A stretch of DNA of 64,000 nt from Pseudomonas xionganensis (GTDB taxonomy: Bacteria; Pseudomonadota; Gammaproteobacteria; Pseudomonadales; Pseudomonadaceae), in the NCBI RefSeq assembly GCF_009763245.1, contig NZ_WKJZ01000003.1:124001-188000 (forward strand), given 5' to 3'. Made by a program: the position numbers and the translations under genes. This document shows positions 52,733-62,729 of this stretch, piece after piece. How positions within the stretch are numbered: position 1 is the first letter of the stretch; each line of letters starts with the position of its first letter. The notes beneath the pieces are model-generated. The model searched no databases and was not told where the DNA came from. It was given only the letters and a program-made list of their open reading frames with translations.

Positions 52733-54382
52733 TTAGACCAGATGCGGCGTACTCCGCGCCACCAGCGCTTCGACATCCAGACCACGCGGCAGGGTGCCAT
52801 AGACCCGCCCACCCTCACCCAGGCGGCTGACGATAAATGCATCGGATACAGTGGCGTTGCCGGCCTCCAGCAGCAGCTTGGCCTGCAGGGCCAGGGCCAC
52901 ATCTTCGGTGAGCTGGCGGGCGCGATACTGGATATCGGCGGTATCACGGAAATCCGCCTGCAGTTTGCCGATATGCGCCTTGAGGCGCGCGTCGCCATGG
53001 CCATCGCCCAGCTCGGCAAATAGCGCATCGAGCACACCGGGCTCCTTGGACAGGGCACGCAGCACATCCAGGCACTGCACATTGCCCGAACCTTCCCAGA
53101 TGGAGTTGACCGGCGCTTCGCGGTACAGGCGCGGCAGGATGGTTTCCTCGACATAGCCGGCGCCGCCCATGCATTCCTGGGCCTCGTTGATCATGGCCGG
53201 CGCCCGCTTGCAGATCCAGTACTTGCCGATGGCAGTGACCAGGCGGGCGAACTTGTCTTCCTGCTCATCATGGGGGTTGTCCAGGGCCTTGCCCATGCGC
53301 AGGGTCAGGGCCAGGGCCGCCTCGCTTTCCAGGGCCAGATCGGCCAGTACGTTCTGCATCAGTGGCTGCTCGGCCAGCACCCGTCCACCCACCTGGCGAT
53401 GGGCGCAGTGGTGCGCGGCCTGCGTCAGGGCCTGACGCATCAGGCTGCTGGAGCCGATCATGCAGTCGAAGCGGGTCAGCGACACCATCTCGATGATGGT
53501 CGGCACGCCGCGCCCCTCCTCGCCCACCATCCAGGCCAGGGCGCCACGGTATTCCACCTCGCTGGAGGCGTTGGCCCAGTTGCCCAGCTTGTTCTTCAGG
53601 CGCTGGATATAGAACTCGTTGCGGCTGCCATCCGGGCGGTGGCGCGGCAGCAGGAAGCAGGACAGGCCCTTGTCGGTATGGGCCAGGGTGAGGAAGGCAT
53701 CGCACATGGGCGCCGAGCAGAACCACTTGTGCCCCACCAGCTCATAGGCCTGCCCCGGGCCACCGATGCCCACCGGGTAGGCACGGGTGGTGTTGGCCCG
53801 CACGTCGGTGCCGCCCTGCTTCTCGGTCATGGCCATGCCGATGGTCACCCCGCTCTTCTGCTCCATAGGCAGGTTGCGCGGGTCGTACTGGGTCGAGAGG
53901 ATTTTCGGCAGCCATTTTTCGGCCAGCTCCGGCTGCAACTTGAGCGCCGGCACCGCGGCGTAGGTCATGGTCAGCGGGCAGGCGTTGCCGGCCTCGGCCT
54001 GGTTATGCAGGTAGTTAAGCGCGGCGCGGGCCACCTGGGCACCGCTGCGTGGGTCGGTCCAGGGCATGGAGGGAATGCCGTGCTCGATGGCCGTGCTCAT
54101 CAACTGGTGATAAGCCGGATGAAACTCCACCAGATCGACCCTATGACCGTAGCGGTCATGGCTCTTGAATACCGGTTTGTTTTCGTTGGCGAGAAACCCC
54201 GCCGCCATCAGCTCGCCGCCGGCCAGGGCGCCATAGGCATCCAGTTTGTCTTCGGCCCAGGCACCACCAAAGCGGCGGGTCCATTCCTGCAGGGGCAGGT
54301 CGAGGCGATAGAGGTTGGCGCCGTCCAGCGGCGGTACCTGATTGAACACTTGGTGGGTTTCAGCGTGCTGGCTGGCATTCAT
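52733..54382 (-). CDS. AidB-like acyl-CoA dehydrogenase
   Basis: A 549-residue acyl-CoA dehydrogenase family protein, similar in length to E. coli AidB (541). Signals are MTEKQGGTDVRANTTRA, GHKWFCSAPMCDAFLTLA for flavin and substrate binding, EGRGVPTIIEMVSLTRFDC and QECMGGAGYVEETILPRLYREAPVNSIWEGSGNVQ. AidB proteins act in the response to alkylation damage. It overlaps the TetR gene by four bases, and matches PA3972. Confidence 0.9.
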   Translation of the reverse strand: MNASQHAETHQVFNQVPPLDGANLYRLDLPLQEWTRRFGGAWAEDKLDAYGALAGGELMAAGFLANENKPVFKSHDRYGHRVDLVEFHPAYHQLMSTAIEHGIPSMPWTDPRSGAQVARAALNYLHNQAEAGNACPLTMTYAAVPALKLQPELAEKWLPKILSTQYDPRNLPMEQKSGVTIGMAMTEKQGGTDVRANTTRAYPVGIGGPGQAYELVGHKWFCSAPMCDAFLTLAHTDKGLSCFLLPRHRPDGSRNEFYIQRLKNKLGNWANASSEVEYRGALAWMVGEEGRGVPTIIEMVSLTRFDCMIGSSSLMRQALTQAAHHCAHRQVGGRVLAEQPLMQNVLADLALESEAALALTLRMGKALDNPHDEQEDKFARLVTAIGKYWICKRAPAMINEAQECMGGAGYVEETILPRLYREAPVNSIWEGSGNVQCLDVLRALSKEPGVLDALFAELGDGHGDARLKAHIGKLQADFRDTADIQYRARQLTEDVALALQAKLLLEAGNATVSDAFIVSRLGEGGRVYGTLPRGLDVEALVARSTPHLV

Positions 54383-55035
54383 GGCTGCGGCTCCTCTTTC
54401 TGGGGCAATGGGGCGCCGACGGCGCGTAGACAGAAGGTGATCAGGCTTTGGCTGACCTGGGACAGACTCAAGGCGGGCTGACCGGCCTCGCGGGCGGCGC
54501 GGGCCTGGGGCGACAGGGGGCCGACCAGGGCCTCGGCAATGGCGCCGACCAGGCAGGCGGCAATCAGGTTGACCTGGGCCACCTGAAACTGGCCCAGGCG
54601 GTTGCCCGCCTCCAGCAGCTCGGCGAACAGCGCTGCATAGGCTTCGCGGTAGCGCAGGCGGCGCTCGTCCACCTCCGGCTCCACCGGTTCGGCGATCAGG
54701 GCAAAGGCCAATTGGCGACTGTGCCAGGCCCGCTCGGCAAAACGTTGCAGCCCCAGCTGCAGGCGCTCCAGAGGCTCACCCGGGCCGCGCAGGATTTCAC
54801 CCAGGGCATCAACCTCGCGCTGGCTGGCCAGGCTGAAGACCTCGGCGGCCAGCTCGCCCTTGCTGCGAAAGTGCCGGTACAGGCTGCCGGTGGCGATGCC
54901 GACGTCCTCGGCCAGGGCCTGCATGGTCAGGGCGGTAAAACCGCCGCTGGCCACTCGCTGCAGGGCACAGGCGAGAATGCGGGTGCGCAGGGCCTGATCA
55001 CGGTCGATGCGCAAGGCGGTGGTGCGATAAGCCAT
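54379..55035 (-). CDS. TetR-family regulator of the acyl-CoA dehydrogenase pair
   Basis: A 218-residue TetR regulator. The helix-turn-helix is GFTALTMQALAEDVGIATGSLYRHFRSKGELAAEV. It is the first gene of a two-gene unit, and its stop overlaps the dehydrogenase start (ATGA). A pair of 14-base palindromes begins five bases upstream of its ATG, so it likely represses itself and the dehydrogenase. It matches PA3973. Confidence 0.9.
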   Translation of the reverse strand: MAYRTTALRIDRDQALRTRILACALQRVASGGFTALTMQALAEDVGIATGSLYRHFRSKGELAAEVFSLASQREVDALGEILRGPGEPLERLQLGLQRFAERAWHSRQLAFALIAEPVEPEVDERRLRYREAYAALFAELLEAGNRLGQFQVAQVNLIAACLVGAIAEALVGPLSPQARAAREAGQPALSLSQVSQSLITFCLRAVGAPLPQKEEPQP

Positions 55036-55038
55036 AAG

Positions 55039-55080
55039 CTGAATCCTGATTCACTATTTACTCAGTGAATCAGGATTCAG
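55039..55080 (-). promoter_or_regulatory. Twin palindromic operator before the TetR gene
   Basis: Two 14-base palindromes, TGAATC-CT-GATTCA (55040-55053) and TGAATC-AG-GATTCA (55066-55079), are themselves arranged as a perfect 17-base inverted repeat around the eight-base spacer ATTTACTC. Centre-to-centre distance is 26 bases. The right edge covers the AGGA Shine-Dalgarno of the TetR gene, so binding would block transcription or translation start. Confidence 0.75.
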
Positions 55081-55155
55081 ACCTTGGAAAAAGCGGGATT
55101 CGGGGCATAAAGCAGGGCATAAGCGCCACAGACTGACGCTTATATCCGAGTCAGC

Positions 55156-57537
55156 TCAGGCTTCGCGACTCAGCACCCAGTGATGCAGCAGATGGCGCAG
55201 CTCCTCGAACTTCACCGGCTTGGCCATATAGTCGCTCATGCCTGCGGCCAGGCAGCGCTCGCGGTCGCCACTGTGGCTGTTGGCGGTGACCGCCAGCACC
55301 GGCAATTCGGCGCAGCCTGGCAGGCAACGCAGGGCACGGCAGGTGGCAAAACCGTCCATCACCGGCATCTGACAATCCAGCAGCACGGCATCCACCGGGC
55401 TCTCGCGCAGCAGTTCCAGGGCCTCGGTGCCGTTGTCGGCGGTACACACCTGATAACCGAGCTTGAGCAGCATGCCGCGCAGCACCAGCTGGTTGATGGG
55501 GTCATCCTCAACCACCAGGATCTTGCATTGCTGCGGCTGCCTCAGGGCCGGGCTGATGGCCCGGCGCATCGGCGCCGCCATGGCCGGCGCGTGCACCGGC
55601 AAGGCCAGGGTCAGCTGCAGATGGAAGCGACTGCCCTGCCCCGGTTGTGATTCGTGGCCCAGGCTGCCGCCGAGCAGCTCGACCAGTTGCCGGCAGATGG
55701 CCAGGCCGATGCCCAGGCCGCCGTAGCGACGGGTCATGGAGCCGTCGAGTTGCTGAAACTGCTGATACAGGCCAGCGGGGATGGGCACGCTAAAGCCCAC
55801 GCCACTGTCTACCACCTCAAACAACAGCGGCAGCCCCGCCTCGACCTGGGGCACCTGGCTGACGCGCAGGATCACGCCGCCCTGGGCGCTGAACTTGATG
55901 GCATTGTCGAGCAGGCAGGCCAGGGCCCGGCTGATCTTGTCGGCATCGCCTTCCAGCACATCGGGCAGGTTTTCATCCAGCTCCAGGCTGAAACTCAGCC
56001 CCTTCTCCTGCGCCCGGGGGGCGAACTGCACCTTGAGGCCATCGAGCAAGCCACGCAGGCTGAAAGGCTCGCGCAGGGGGTAAAGTTTGCCGGCCTGCAG
56101 TTCGGTCAGGGCGAGGATGTCGTTGACCATGCGCATCATGTCCCGCGCCGAATTGGCAGCGGTCTTCTGGTACTGGGCCAATTCGCCTTCCAGGGGCAGG
56201 GTTTCCATCAGCTCCAGGGAGCCGATCACCCCGTTCATCGGCGTACGCAGCTCATGGGTCACGGTGGCGAGGAACTCGTCCTTGAGGCGGTTGCTGTCGG
56301 CCAGCTCCTGGTTCAGGGCTTCAAGCTTGTCGCCGGCCTGCTGCAGGATGCGCGTGCGCTCTTCCTTCATGGCGTTGATGCGGTCGGCCAGGGCCAGGGA
56401 CAGCAGCCCCACCTCCAGCGCCGAGCCGATCTGGCTGGCGTACATGGTGAGGAACATATTGGGCAGGTAACCCAGCACCATCAGGGTGTTGATCGCCCCA
56501 CCGAGCAAAAAGGCGCTCCAGGCGATGATGAAATAACGGGCCACGCGCATGCCGCGCAGCCAGGCCAGCACACCGGCGGCGAAGATTGCCACGGTGAAGA
56601 TCAGCGCCAGGTAAGTGGCCAGGCGCAGGGCCACGGCATAGCTGCTGGTCAGGGCCAGGGTCATCACCAGCACACCGCAGAGCATCAACAGCAACAGCAG
56701 GCGGTCGACCCAGGGGCTGTGCTCGTCGGTATGCAGGAAGCTGCGGGCAAACTGGCAGCCGAACAGCGCCGCCGCACCGATCATAAAGGGGGTGGCGGCA
56801 TTGGCCCACCAGGGGCTGTCGGGCCAGAAATACTCGATGGCGGCGCCATTGACCGACAGCTGATACAGGCCGAAGGAGGCAATGTAGAGGATGTAGTAGA
56901 GGTAGCTGGTATCGCGCACGCTGAGGAAGATAAACAGGTTGTACACCAGCATCACCAGCAGCACGCCGTAGATAATGCCCAGCACATAGATGCGCGCCGG
57001 TTGCGCCTCGATATAGGCATTGGGCGCCCACAGGGTCAGGGGTGCCTGGATCGAGCCCTGGCTCTCCAGGCGCAGATAGACCCGCTGTACCTCCCAGGGC
57101 GGCAGCTGCAACTCGAACACATAGTTGTGCTGCTTGACCTGGCGGCTGGCAAACGGCAGGGCATCACCGGTGCGCTGGGCCAGACGCAGGCCACCCTCAT
57201 CGTCCGGCACATAGAGTTCCAGATGATCCAGCGGCGGGTAGGCCAGCTCCAGCAGCCAGGGCCGCATACCGCTCGGCTGCGCCGGCTGGTAGCGCAGATC
57301 CAGGCGCAACCAGAATACCGACCGGGAATAGCCGGCGTTGAGTACCGCCTTGTCATGCCGGCGGAAACTGTCCTGCAGGGCTGGCGAGCTGATTTCCTTG
57401 ATACTGGCGTCGCCACGCACATCCTCGAATACATACATGGCTTGCCCCAGAGGCAGACGCCGGGTGTCGTCATCAAAGACCACGGCACCGGCCAAGGCCG
57501 GCAGAAGCATCAGAAGACCAATCAGGATGTAGTGCAT
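55156..57537 (-). CDS. ladS: Hybrid sensor histidine kinase LadS
   Basis: A 793-residue hybrid kinase, against about 795 in P. aeruginosa LadS. A signal peptide is followed by a periplasmic 7TMR-DISMED2 domain (about residues 25-165), seven membrane segments (about 185-390), a HisKA domain with the phosphorylated histidine in ATVTHELRTPMNG (near residue 428), a HATPase domain (GGLGIGLAICRQL) and a receiver with Asp in LLDCQMPVMDG (near 720). LadS acts with GacS to control RsmY/RsmZ and the switch to biofilm life. Same place as PA3974, before thiD. Confidence 0.93.
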   Translation of the reverse strand: MHYILIGLLMLLPALAGAVVFDDDTRRLPLGQAMYVFEDVRGDASIKEISSPALQDSFRRHDKAVLNAGYSRSVFWLRLDLRYQPAQPSGMRPWLLELAYPPLDHLELYVPDDEGGLRLAQRTGDALPFASRQVKQHNYVFELQLPPWEVQRVYLRLESQGSIQAPLTLWAPNAYIEAQPARIYVLGIIYGVLLVMLVYNLFIFLSVRDTSYLYYILYIASFGLYQLSVNGAAIEYFWPDSPWWANAATPFMIGAAALFGCQFARSFLHTDEHSPWVDRLLLLLMLCGVLVMTLALTSSYAVALRLATYLALIFTVAIFAAGVLAWLRGMRVARYFIIAWSAFLLGGAINTLMVLGYLPNMFLTMYASQIGSALEVGLLSLALADRINAMKEERTRILQQAGDKLEALNQELADSNRLKDEFLATVTHELRTPMNGVIGSLELMETLPLEGELAQYQKTAANSARDMMRMVNDILALTELQAGKLYPLREPFSLRGLLDGLKVQFAPRAQEKGLSFSLELDENLPDVLEGDADKISRALACLLDNAIKFSAQGGVILRVSQVPQVEAGLPLLFEVVDSGVGFSVPIPAGLYQQFQQLDGSMTRRYGGLGIGLAICRQLVELLGGSLGHESQPGQGSRFHLQLTLALPVHAPAMAAPMRRAISPALRQPQQCKILVVEDDPINQLVLRGMLLKLGYQVCTADNGTEALELLRESPVDAVLLDCQMPVMDGFATCRALRCLPGCAELPVLAVTANSHSGDRERCLAAGMSDYMAKPVKFEELRHLLHHWVLSREA

Positions 57538-57706
57538 TCAAGCCAGCCAAAGCGCAGAAAGGGGTTGCAGGCGAGGGGGTTATCAAACAGCAGGCACTCT
57601 AGCATATGCGCAGGCACACGCAGCCGGGGCAGCGCCCATGCAAAACACCCCGGAGACGGCCACTGCGACTACAGTTAGTGACGAATCCGGCAAAGGTCAC
57701 TGCACC

Positions 57707-58465
57707 ATGCGACGCATTATCCTTATCGCACTGCTGCTTATCTCCACACCTCTCCAGGCCGAACCCCGCCAGATCGTACTCAGCACACTGGAATGGCCAC
57801 CCTACACCGGCAGCCAGCTCGACCAGCATGGCTATGCCCACGAAGTGGTGAAACGTGCCTTTGACCTGGTCGGCCTGGAAACGGCCATCCGCTTCTACCC
57901 ATGGGCCCGAGCCTTGCAGATGGCCGAGCTGGGCAAGGTCGACGGCGTCTTCCCCGAGTACCATGCACCGCAGGTGCGCCAGGACATGCTGTTCTCCGAA
58001 GCGTTTCCGTCAGGCGCCGCGGGGCTGCTGAAGCTGCGAGACAATCCGGCGGTTCCAGCCATCACACTCGCAGATATCGATAGCGCGGTCGCGGCCCTGG
58101 CAGGCCTGCGCCTGGGCCTGGTACGCGGCTATGTCAACCACCCCGCGCTGGACAATACCCCGCTTATCAAGCGCAGCTATGCCCGGGATGACCTGCACAA
58201 CCTCGACAGGCTGCTGAGCAGGCGAGTCGATCTGATCTTCATTGATTTCAGTGTGGCTCAGTACCTCATTGAGCGGACCTTTGCCGAACAGGCGGCAGCC
58301 TTCGAGCGCATCGAGCCAGCCCTGCTCCAGCCCACCCTGCACCTGATCATGCCCCGCCACCGACCTCAGTCACAGGCCACCATGGAGGCCTTCAACCGAG
58401 GGTTGCGCACCCTCAAAGACAGTGGCGAATTAAAAACCATCATGCAAAGGCACGGGCTGCAATAG
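57707..58465 (+). CDS. Periplasmic solute-binding protein, bacterial family 3 (orphan)
   Basis: A 252-residue protein with a signal peptide (RIILIALLLISTPLQAE) and a family-3 binding domain (STLEWPPYTGSQLDQHGYAHEVVKRAF; FYPWARALQMAELGKVDGVFPEYH). It lies between ladS and thiD, where P. aeruginosa has none that I recall, and no permease or ATPase is near. The ATG at 57707 is used; the 23 upstream codons lack a signal peptide pattern. Confidence 0.8.
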   Translation: MRRIILIALLLISTPLQAEPRQIVLSTLEWPPYTGSQLDQHGYAHEVVKRAFDLVGLETAIRFYPWARALQMAELGKVDGVFPEYHAPQVRQDMLFSEAFPSGAAGLLKLRDNPAVPAITLADIDSAVAALAGLRLGLVRGYVNHPALDNTPLIKRSYARDDLHNLDRLLSRRVDLIFIDFSVAQYLIERTFAEQAAAFERIEPALLQPTLHLIMPRHRPQSQATMEAFNRGLRTLKDSGELKTIMQRHGLQ

Positions 58466-58491
58466 TGGCTTTGATGGTAAGCTCGCCCCCC

Positions 58492-59286
58492 ATGAAAACG
58501 CCTACCTCCCGCCCCGTAGTGCTCTGTCTGTCCGGTCACGACCCCAGTGGGGGTGCCGGCCTGCAAGCCGATATCGAAGCCCTGCTGGCCCAGGGCTGTC
58601 ATGCCGCCCCGACGGTAACCGCCCTGACCGTGCAGGACACGGTCAACGTCCGTGACTTTCGCGTGCTCGACCGCGACTGGGTAATGGCCCAGGCCAATGC
58701 GGTGATCAGCGACCTGCCGGTTGAAGCGGTCAAACTCGGTATGCTCGGCTCGGTCGAGATGGTCGAAACCGTGCTGGAAATCATGCAACGTCTGCCGGGT
58801 ATACCGCTGGTCTGCGACCCGGTACTGCGCGCCGGCGGCGGTGGCGCCCTGGGCAAGGACGAGGTGGGCTATGCCATGCGCGAGCGCCTGCTGCCCATCG
58901 CCACTATCGCCACCCCCAATCTGCCGGAAGCGCGCATCCTGGCCGAACTGCCCGAAGGCACGGCCGATGAATGTGCCGAGAAGTTGCTGCCCTATATTCA
59001 GCATCTGCTGATCACCGGCGGCCATGGCGACGAGCACGAAGTGCACAACCGACTGTATAGCCGCGACGGCAGCTGCCACACCTTCGTCTGCCAACGCCTG
59101 CCCGGCAACTACCATGGCTCCGGCTGCACCCTGGCCAGCACCCTGGCCGGCCGCCTGGCCATCGGCCAGGAGCTGGTCAGCGCCGTGGAACTGGCCCTCG
59201 ATTACACCTGGCGCACCCTGCGTGATGCCGAGCAGCCGGGCCATGGCCAGTACATTCCACGGCGCCTGCCGCTGGATGCTTGTTGA
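58492..59286 (+). CDS. thiD: Hydroxymethylpyrimidine/phosphomethylpyrimidine kinase
   Basis: A 264-residue ThiD. It phosphorylates HMP and then HMP-P for thiamine synthesis. Motifs are [17 protein letters not shown], the substrate loop VTALTVQDT and [15 protein letters not shown] near the anion hole. A start nine codons upstream at 58465 is possible but the MKTPTSRPV start fits homologues. First of thiD-thiE-hemL. Confidence 0.93.
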   Translation: MKTPTSRPVVLCLSGHDPSGGAGLQADIEALLAQGCHAAPTVTALTVQDTVNVRDFRVLDRDWVMAQANAVISDLPVEAVKLGMLGSVEMVETVLEIMQRLPGIPLVCDPVLRAGGGGALGKDEVGYAMRERLLPIATIATPNLPEARILAELPEGTADECAEKLLPYIQHLLITGGHGDEHEVHNRLYSRDGSCHTFVCQRLPGNYHGSGCTLASTLAGRLAIGQELVSAVELALDYTWRTLRDAEQPGHGQYIPRRLPLDAC

Positions 59287-59311
59287 TAGACAGCCGCCGA
59301 TGGAGTCCCTG

Positions 59312-59938
59312 ATGAAACTGCGTGGCCTGTATGCCATCACCGACAGCCAGCTACTCAAAGGCCGCCTGTTGCCCTATGTCGAAGCGGCGCTCAAGGGCGG
59401 CGCGACCCTGCTGCAGTACCGCGACAAATCCAGCGACGAGGCCCGCCGTCTGCGCGAGGCCCAGGCCCTGGGCGAATTATGCAACCGCTACGGCGCCAGC
59501 CTGATCATCAATGACGACGCCGAACTGGCTGCTCGCCTGGGCGTCGGCCTGCACCTGGGCCAGGGCGACGGCTCCCTGGCTGCCGCCCGCGCCCTGCTCG
59601 GACGCAAGGCCATTATCGGCGCCACCTGTCATGCCCAGTTGCCGCTGGCCGAGGCTGCCGCGGCCGAAGGTGCCAGCTATGTGGCCTTCGGCCGCTTCTT
59701 CGATTCCCAGACCAAGCCCGGCGCCCCGGCGGCCACGGTCGAGTTGTTGGAGCAGGCCAGGCACCAGCTCAACCTGCCCATCGTCGCCATTGGCGGCGTG
59801 ACCCTGGCCAACGCCCCGGCCCTGATCGAACGCGGCGCCAGCATGGTGGCGGTGATCCACGCCCTGTTCGCCGCCAACTCGGCCAGCGAAGTCGAGCGTC
59901 GCGCCCGCGCCTTTAGCGAGCTGTTCGCCAAGCACTGA
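59312..59938 (+). CDS. thiE: Thiamine-phosphate synthase
   Basis: A 208-residue ThiE. It joins HMP-PP and thiazole phosphate. The pyrophosphate site is in LLQYRDKSS and [10 protein letters not shown], with GADGVHLGQ here seen as [10 protein letters not shown], then [13 protein letters not shown] and [15 protein letters not shown] (59302-59305) supports the ATG at 59312. It follows thiD by 25 bases and is followed by hemL. Confidence 0.94.
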   Translation: MKLRGLYAITDSQLLKGRLLPYVEAALKGGATLLQYRDKSSDEARRLREAQALGELCNRYGASLIINDDAELAARLGVGLHLGQGDGSLAAARALLGRKAIIGATCHAQLPLAEAAAAEGASYVAFGRFFDSQTKPGAPAATVELLEQARHQLNLPIVAIGGVTLANAPALIERGASMVAVIHALFAANSASEVERRARAFSELFAKH

Positions 59939-59989
59939 TATTTTCCGGGCGAGCCCGCTCGCCCCACTCACCTATTGAGAGGCCCTGCC

Positions 59990-61279
59990 ATGTCCCGTTC
60001 CGAAATCCTCTTCAGCCATGCCCAGAAGCACATCCCCGGCGGCGTCAACTCGCCGGTGCGCGCCTTCAAGAGCGTCGGCGGCACCCCGCTGTTCTTCAAG
60101 CATGCCGAGGGCGCCTATGTGGTGGACGAAGACGACAAGCGCTATGTGGACTATGTCGGCTCCTGGGGCCCGATGATTCTCGGTCACGGCCATCCGGAGG
60201 TGCTCGACGCCGTGCGCCGCCAGTTGCAGCACGGCCTGTCCTATGGCGCACCGACCGCCCTGGAAACCGAGATGGCCGACCTGGTCTGCTCCCTGGTGCC
60301 GTCCATGGACATGGTGCGCATGGTCAGCTCCGGCACCGAGGCGACCATGAGTGCCATCCGCCTGGCCCGTGGCTATACCGGCCGCGACGCCATCATCAAG
60401 TTCGAGGGCTGCTACCACGGCCATTCCGACAGCCTGCTGGTCAAGGCCGGTTCGGGCCTGCTGACCCAGTGCGTGCCCAGTTCGGCCGGGGTGCCGGCGG
60501 ATTTTGCCAAACACACCCTGACCCTGCCCTTCAACGACCTGGCCGCGGTCGAGCAGATGCTCGGCGAAGTGGGCCAGAGCGTGGCCTGTATCATCGTCGA
60601 GCCGGTGGCCGGCAACATGAACTGCGTGCCGCCGGCGCCGGGCTTTCTCGAAGGCCTGCGCGCGCAGTGCGACAAGCACGGCGTGGTGCTGATCTTCGAC
60701 GAGGTGATGACCGGTTTCCGCGTCGCCCTGGGCGGCGCCCAGGCCCACTACGGGGTCACCCCGGACCTGACCACCTTCGGCAAGATCATCGGTGGCGGCA
60801 TGCCGGTGGGCTGCTTTGGCGGCAAGCGCGAAATCATGTCCTGCATCGCCCCGCTGGGCCCGGTCTACCAGGCCGGCACCCTGTCCGGCAACCCGCTGGC
60901 CATGGCCGCCGGCCTGACCACCCTGAAACTGATCAGCACCCCGGGCTTCCACGCCGAGCTGACCGACTACACCACGCGCATGCTCGACGGCCTGCAGCAG
61001 CGCGCCGATGCCGCCGGCATCCCCTTTGTCACCACCCAGGCCGGCGGCATGTTCGGCCTGTACTTCAGCGGTGCGGACGATATCGTCACCTTCGACGACG
61101 TGATGGCCAGCGATGCCGAGCGCTTCAAGCGTTTCTTCCACCTGATGCTGGACGGCGGCGTGTACCTGGCACCGAGCGCCTTCGAGGCCGGCTTCACCTC
61201 CATCGCCCATGGCGACAAGGAGCTGGAAATCACCCTGAACGCCGCCGAGCGCGCCTTTGCCGAACTGAAAAAAGCCTGA
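59990..61279 (+). CDS. hemL: Glutamate-1-semialdehyde 2,1-aminomutase
   Basis: A 429-residue PLP aminomutase that makes 5-aminolevulinate from glutamate-1-semialdehyde for tetrapyrrole synthesis. Motifs include [59 protein letters not shown] and the PLP lysine in [12 protein letters not shown]. Length is normal. GAGAGG precedes the ATG. It continues the thiD-thiE unit with a 51-base gap, as in P. aeruginosa. Confidence 0.95.
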   Translation: MSRSEILFSHAQKHIPGGVNSPVRAFKSVGGTPLFFKHAEGAYVVDEDDKRYVDYVGSWGPMILGHGHPEVLDAVRRQLQHGLSYGAPTALETEMADLVCSLVPSMDMVRMVSSGTEATMSAIRLARGYTGRDAIIKFEGCYHGHSDSLLVKAGSGLLTQCVPSSAGVPADFAKHTLTLPFNDLAAVEQMLGEVGQSVACIIVEPVAGNMNCVPPAPGFLEGLRAQCDKHGVVLIFDEVMTGFRVALGGAQAHYGVTPDLTTFGKIIGGGMPVGCFGGKREIMSCIAPLGPVYQAGTLSGNPLAMAAGLTTLKLISTPGFHAELTDYTTRMLDGLQQRADAAGIPFVTTQAGGMFGLYFSGADDIVTFDDVMASDAERFKRFFHLMLDGGVYLAPSAFEAGFTSIAHGDKELEITLNAAERAFAELKKA

Positions 61280-61313
61280 CGCCCGGCCATAGCCACACAA
61301 GAGAACCGGAATC

Positions 61314-61970
61314 ATGCAGTACAGCACCGCCTTGAGTGACGCCCTGCTGGCCCTGGCCTGCGCCGCCTGCGTCTGGTTTGTCGGCCGGGCGCGGCGCCAC
61401 TATGGTGAGGCCGACCAGCCCGCGCTGTTCTGCGCCCTGCTGGGCTTTCTGCTGCCGGCGGCCGCTGCAACGGTAGGGGTCGTACGCTATGGCGTCGATC
61501 CTGAGTGGCAGTCTGCCCATCTGTGGCTCAGCCAGGCCAGCAGCTTTCTTGCCCTGCCCCTGCTCGGCGCCGCGGCACTGGCCCTGGGCCGCGGCTGGGC
61601 CTGGAGCCGACCGAACTGGGGGCGGATCATTCTCGGCCTGTGCGCCTTCTTCGAACTGTTCCGGCAGATGGGCCATATGGAGGACTACCGCCTGGCCCTG
61701 AATCTGGCCACCCTGGCGCTGATCCTCTATGCCGGGGCGGTGCAGTGGCCCCGGCGTCTGCCCCTGGTCGCGGCACTGGCCGTGGTGGGGCTGTTTCTGA
61801 CCGCTGGTATCGCCGTGGGCACCGAGGGTTTTATCGGCCCGCTGCGCCGGGTCGACCTGTTCCACGGCCTGCTGACTCCGACCTATCCCTTGCTGGCCTG
61901 GCTGCTGCTGAGCCTGCCGGGCAGCAACCAGGCACACACCCGGGACGAAAACCCGGCAAAGACTTTGTAA
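61314..61970 (+). CDS. Inner-membrane protein of unknown function after hemL
   Basis: A 218-residue membrane protein with about seven hydrophobic stretches, including DALLALACAACVWFVG, ALFCALLGFLLPAAAATVGVV and YPLLAWLLLSLPG at the C-terminus. Its conserved ends (YSTALSDALLAL; HTRDENPAKTL tail) show no known domain. It is 34 bases after hemL on the same strand and may be co-transcribed. Function unknown. Confidence 0.75.
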   Translation: MQYSTALSDALLALACAACVWFVGRARRHYGEADQPALFCALLGFLLPAAAATVGVVRYGVDPEWQSAHLWLSQASSFLALPLLGAAALALGRGWAWSRPNWGRIILGLCAFFELFRQMGHMEDYRLALNLATLALILYAGAVQWPRRLPLVAALAVVGLFLTAGIAVGTEGFIGPLRRVDLFHGLLTPTYPLLAWLLLSLPGSNQAHTRDENPAKTL

Positions 61971-62061
61971 GAAGGCCACGGCTTATTTCATAATGTGCCG
62001 GCCGACACAGTTTGTCGGCCGGCCACCAAGCCGCTCCGCACCCCGAGGTAAACGGATTTTC

Positions 62062-62604
62062 ATGAAAAGCACCGGCCGCACCCTGTCTCTGGGCTGCCTG
62101 TTGCTCCTGCTTCCGCTGCTGGCCCAGGCGGGCGGCAACACCCTGCTCATCCCCGCTCCCGGCACCTGCTCACTCAATAGCGCCCCCGAAGACCTGGCCG
62201 ACGCGGTGGCCGCCTGCCAGCTGGCCGCCGAAAATGGCGACCTGCAGGCCGAATACGAATTGGGTGAGTTCTACTATGACGGCAAACGCACCGAGCGCGA
62301 CTTCGACCAGGCGCTGAAGTGGTTTGAACAGGCCTCGCTCAAGGGCCATGCCCAGGCCCAGTACCGCCTCGGCATGATGTTCTTCCGCGGCGAGGCCGTA
62401 CCGGCCAACAGCGTACAGGCCTATATCATTCTGAAGATGGCGGCGGTCAATGGCTCCGACGAGGCCATGGACAGCGCCGATATGATTGCCGAGCAGATGC
62501 CCCGCGAGCAGCTGGAGCTGGCCGGCCAGGTACTGGGGCAGATCTTCCGCAACTACCTGCTGGAGTTGCAGAGCAGCGACAACCTGTCACCCTTCGCACC
62601 TTAG
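62062..62604 (+). CDS. Periplasmic Sel1-repeat protein
   Basis: A 180-residue protein with a signal peptide (LSLGCLLLLLPLLAQA) and at least two Sel1-type repeats: AEYELGEFYYDGKRTERDFDQALKWFEQAS and AQAQYRLGMMFFRGEAVPANSVQAYIILKMAA. Sel1 repeats mediate protein-protein contacts. AGGT lies about twelve bases before the ATG; the frame is open upstream. It probably corresponds to the small gene between hemL and the DUF1820 gene in P. aeruginosa. Confidence 0.8.
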   Translation: MKSTGRTLSLGCLLLLLPLLAQAGGNTLLIPAPGTCSLNSAPEDLADAVAACQLAAENGDLQAEYELGEFYYDGKRTERDFDQALKWFEQASLKGHAQAQYRLGMMFFRGEAVPANSVQAYIILKMAAVNGSDEAMDSADMIAEQMPREQLELAGQVLGQIFRNYLLELQSSDNLSPFAP

Positions 62605-62606
62605 CG

Positions 62607-62720
62607 GTAGCGTGGATGACCACCCCGTGAAAAGCCACGCCGGGTTGTCCACCAGTAGCCTTAACCGAATACCGCGCGGACTACGAGCGGTGGATGTAAA
62701 AAGCGACATCCACCCTGCGC
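62607..62720. repeat. Short intergenic repeat, GTAGGG-type, copy 4
   Basis: Starts GTAGCGTGGATGACCACC and ends GACATCCACCCTGCGC; an inner hairpin is GTGGATGT...ACATCCAC. It follows a stop codon by two bases, as other copies follow gene ends. Confidence 0.45.
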
Positions 62721-62729
62721 GCTTGCAGC

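Noticed and set aside
55654..57678. A 674-codon plus-strand frame
   Set aside because: Antisense shadow of ladS; it has Gln- and His-rich sequence and no motif.
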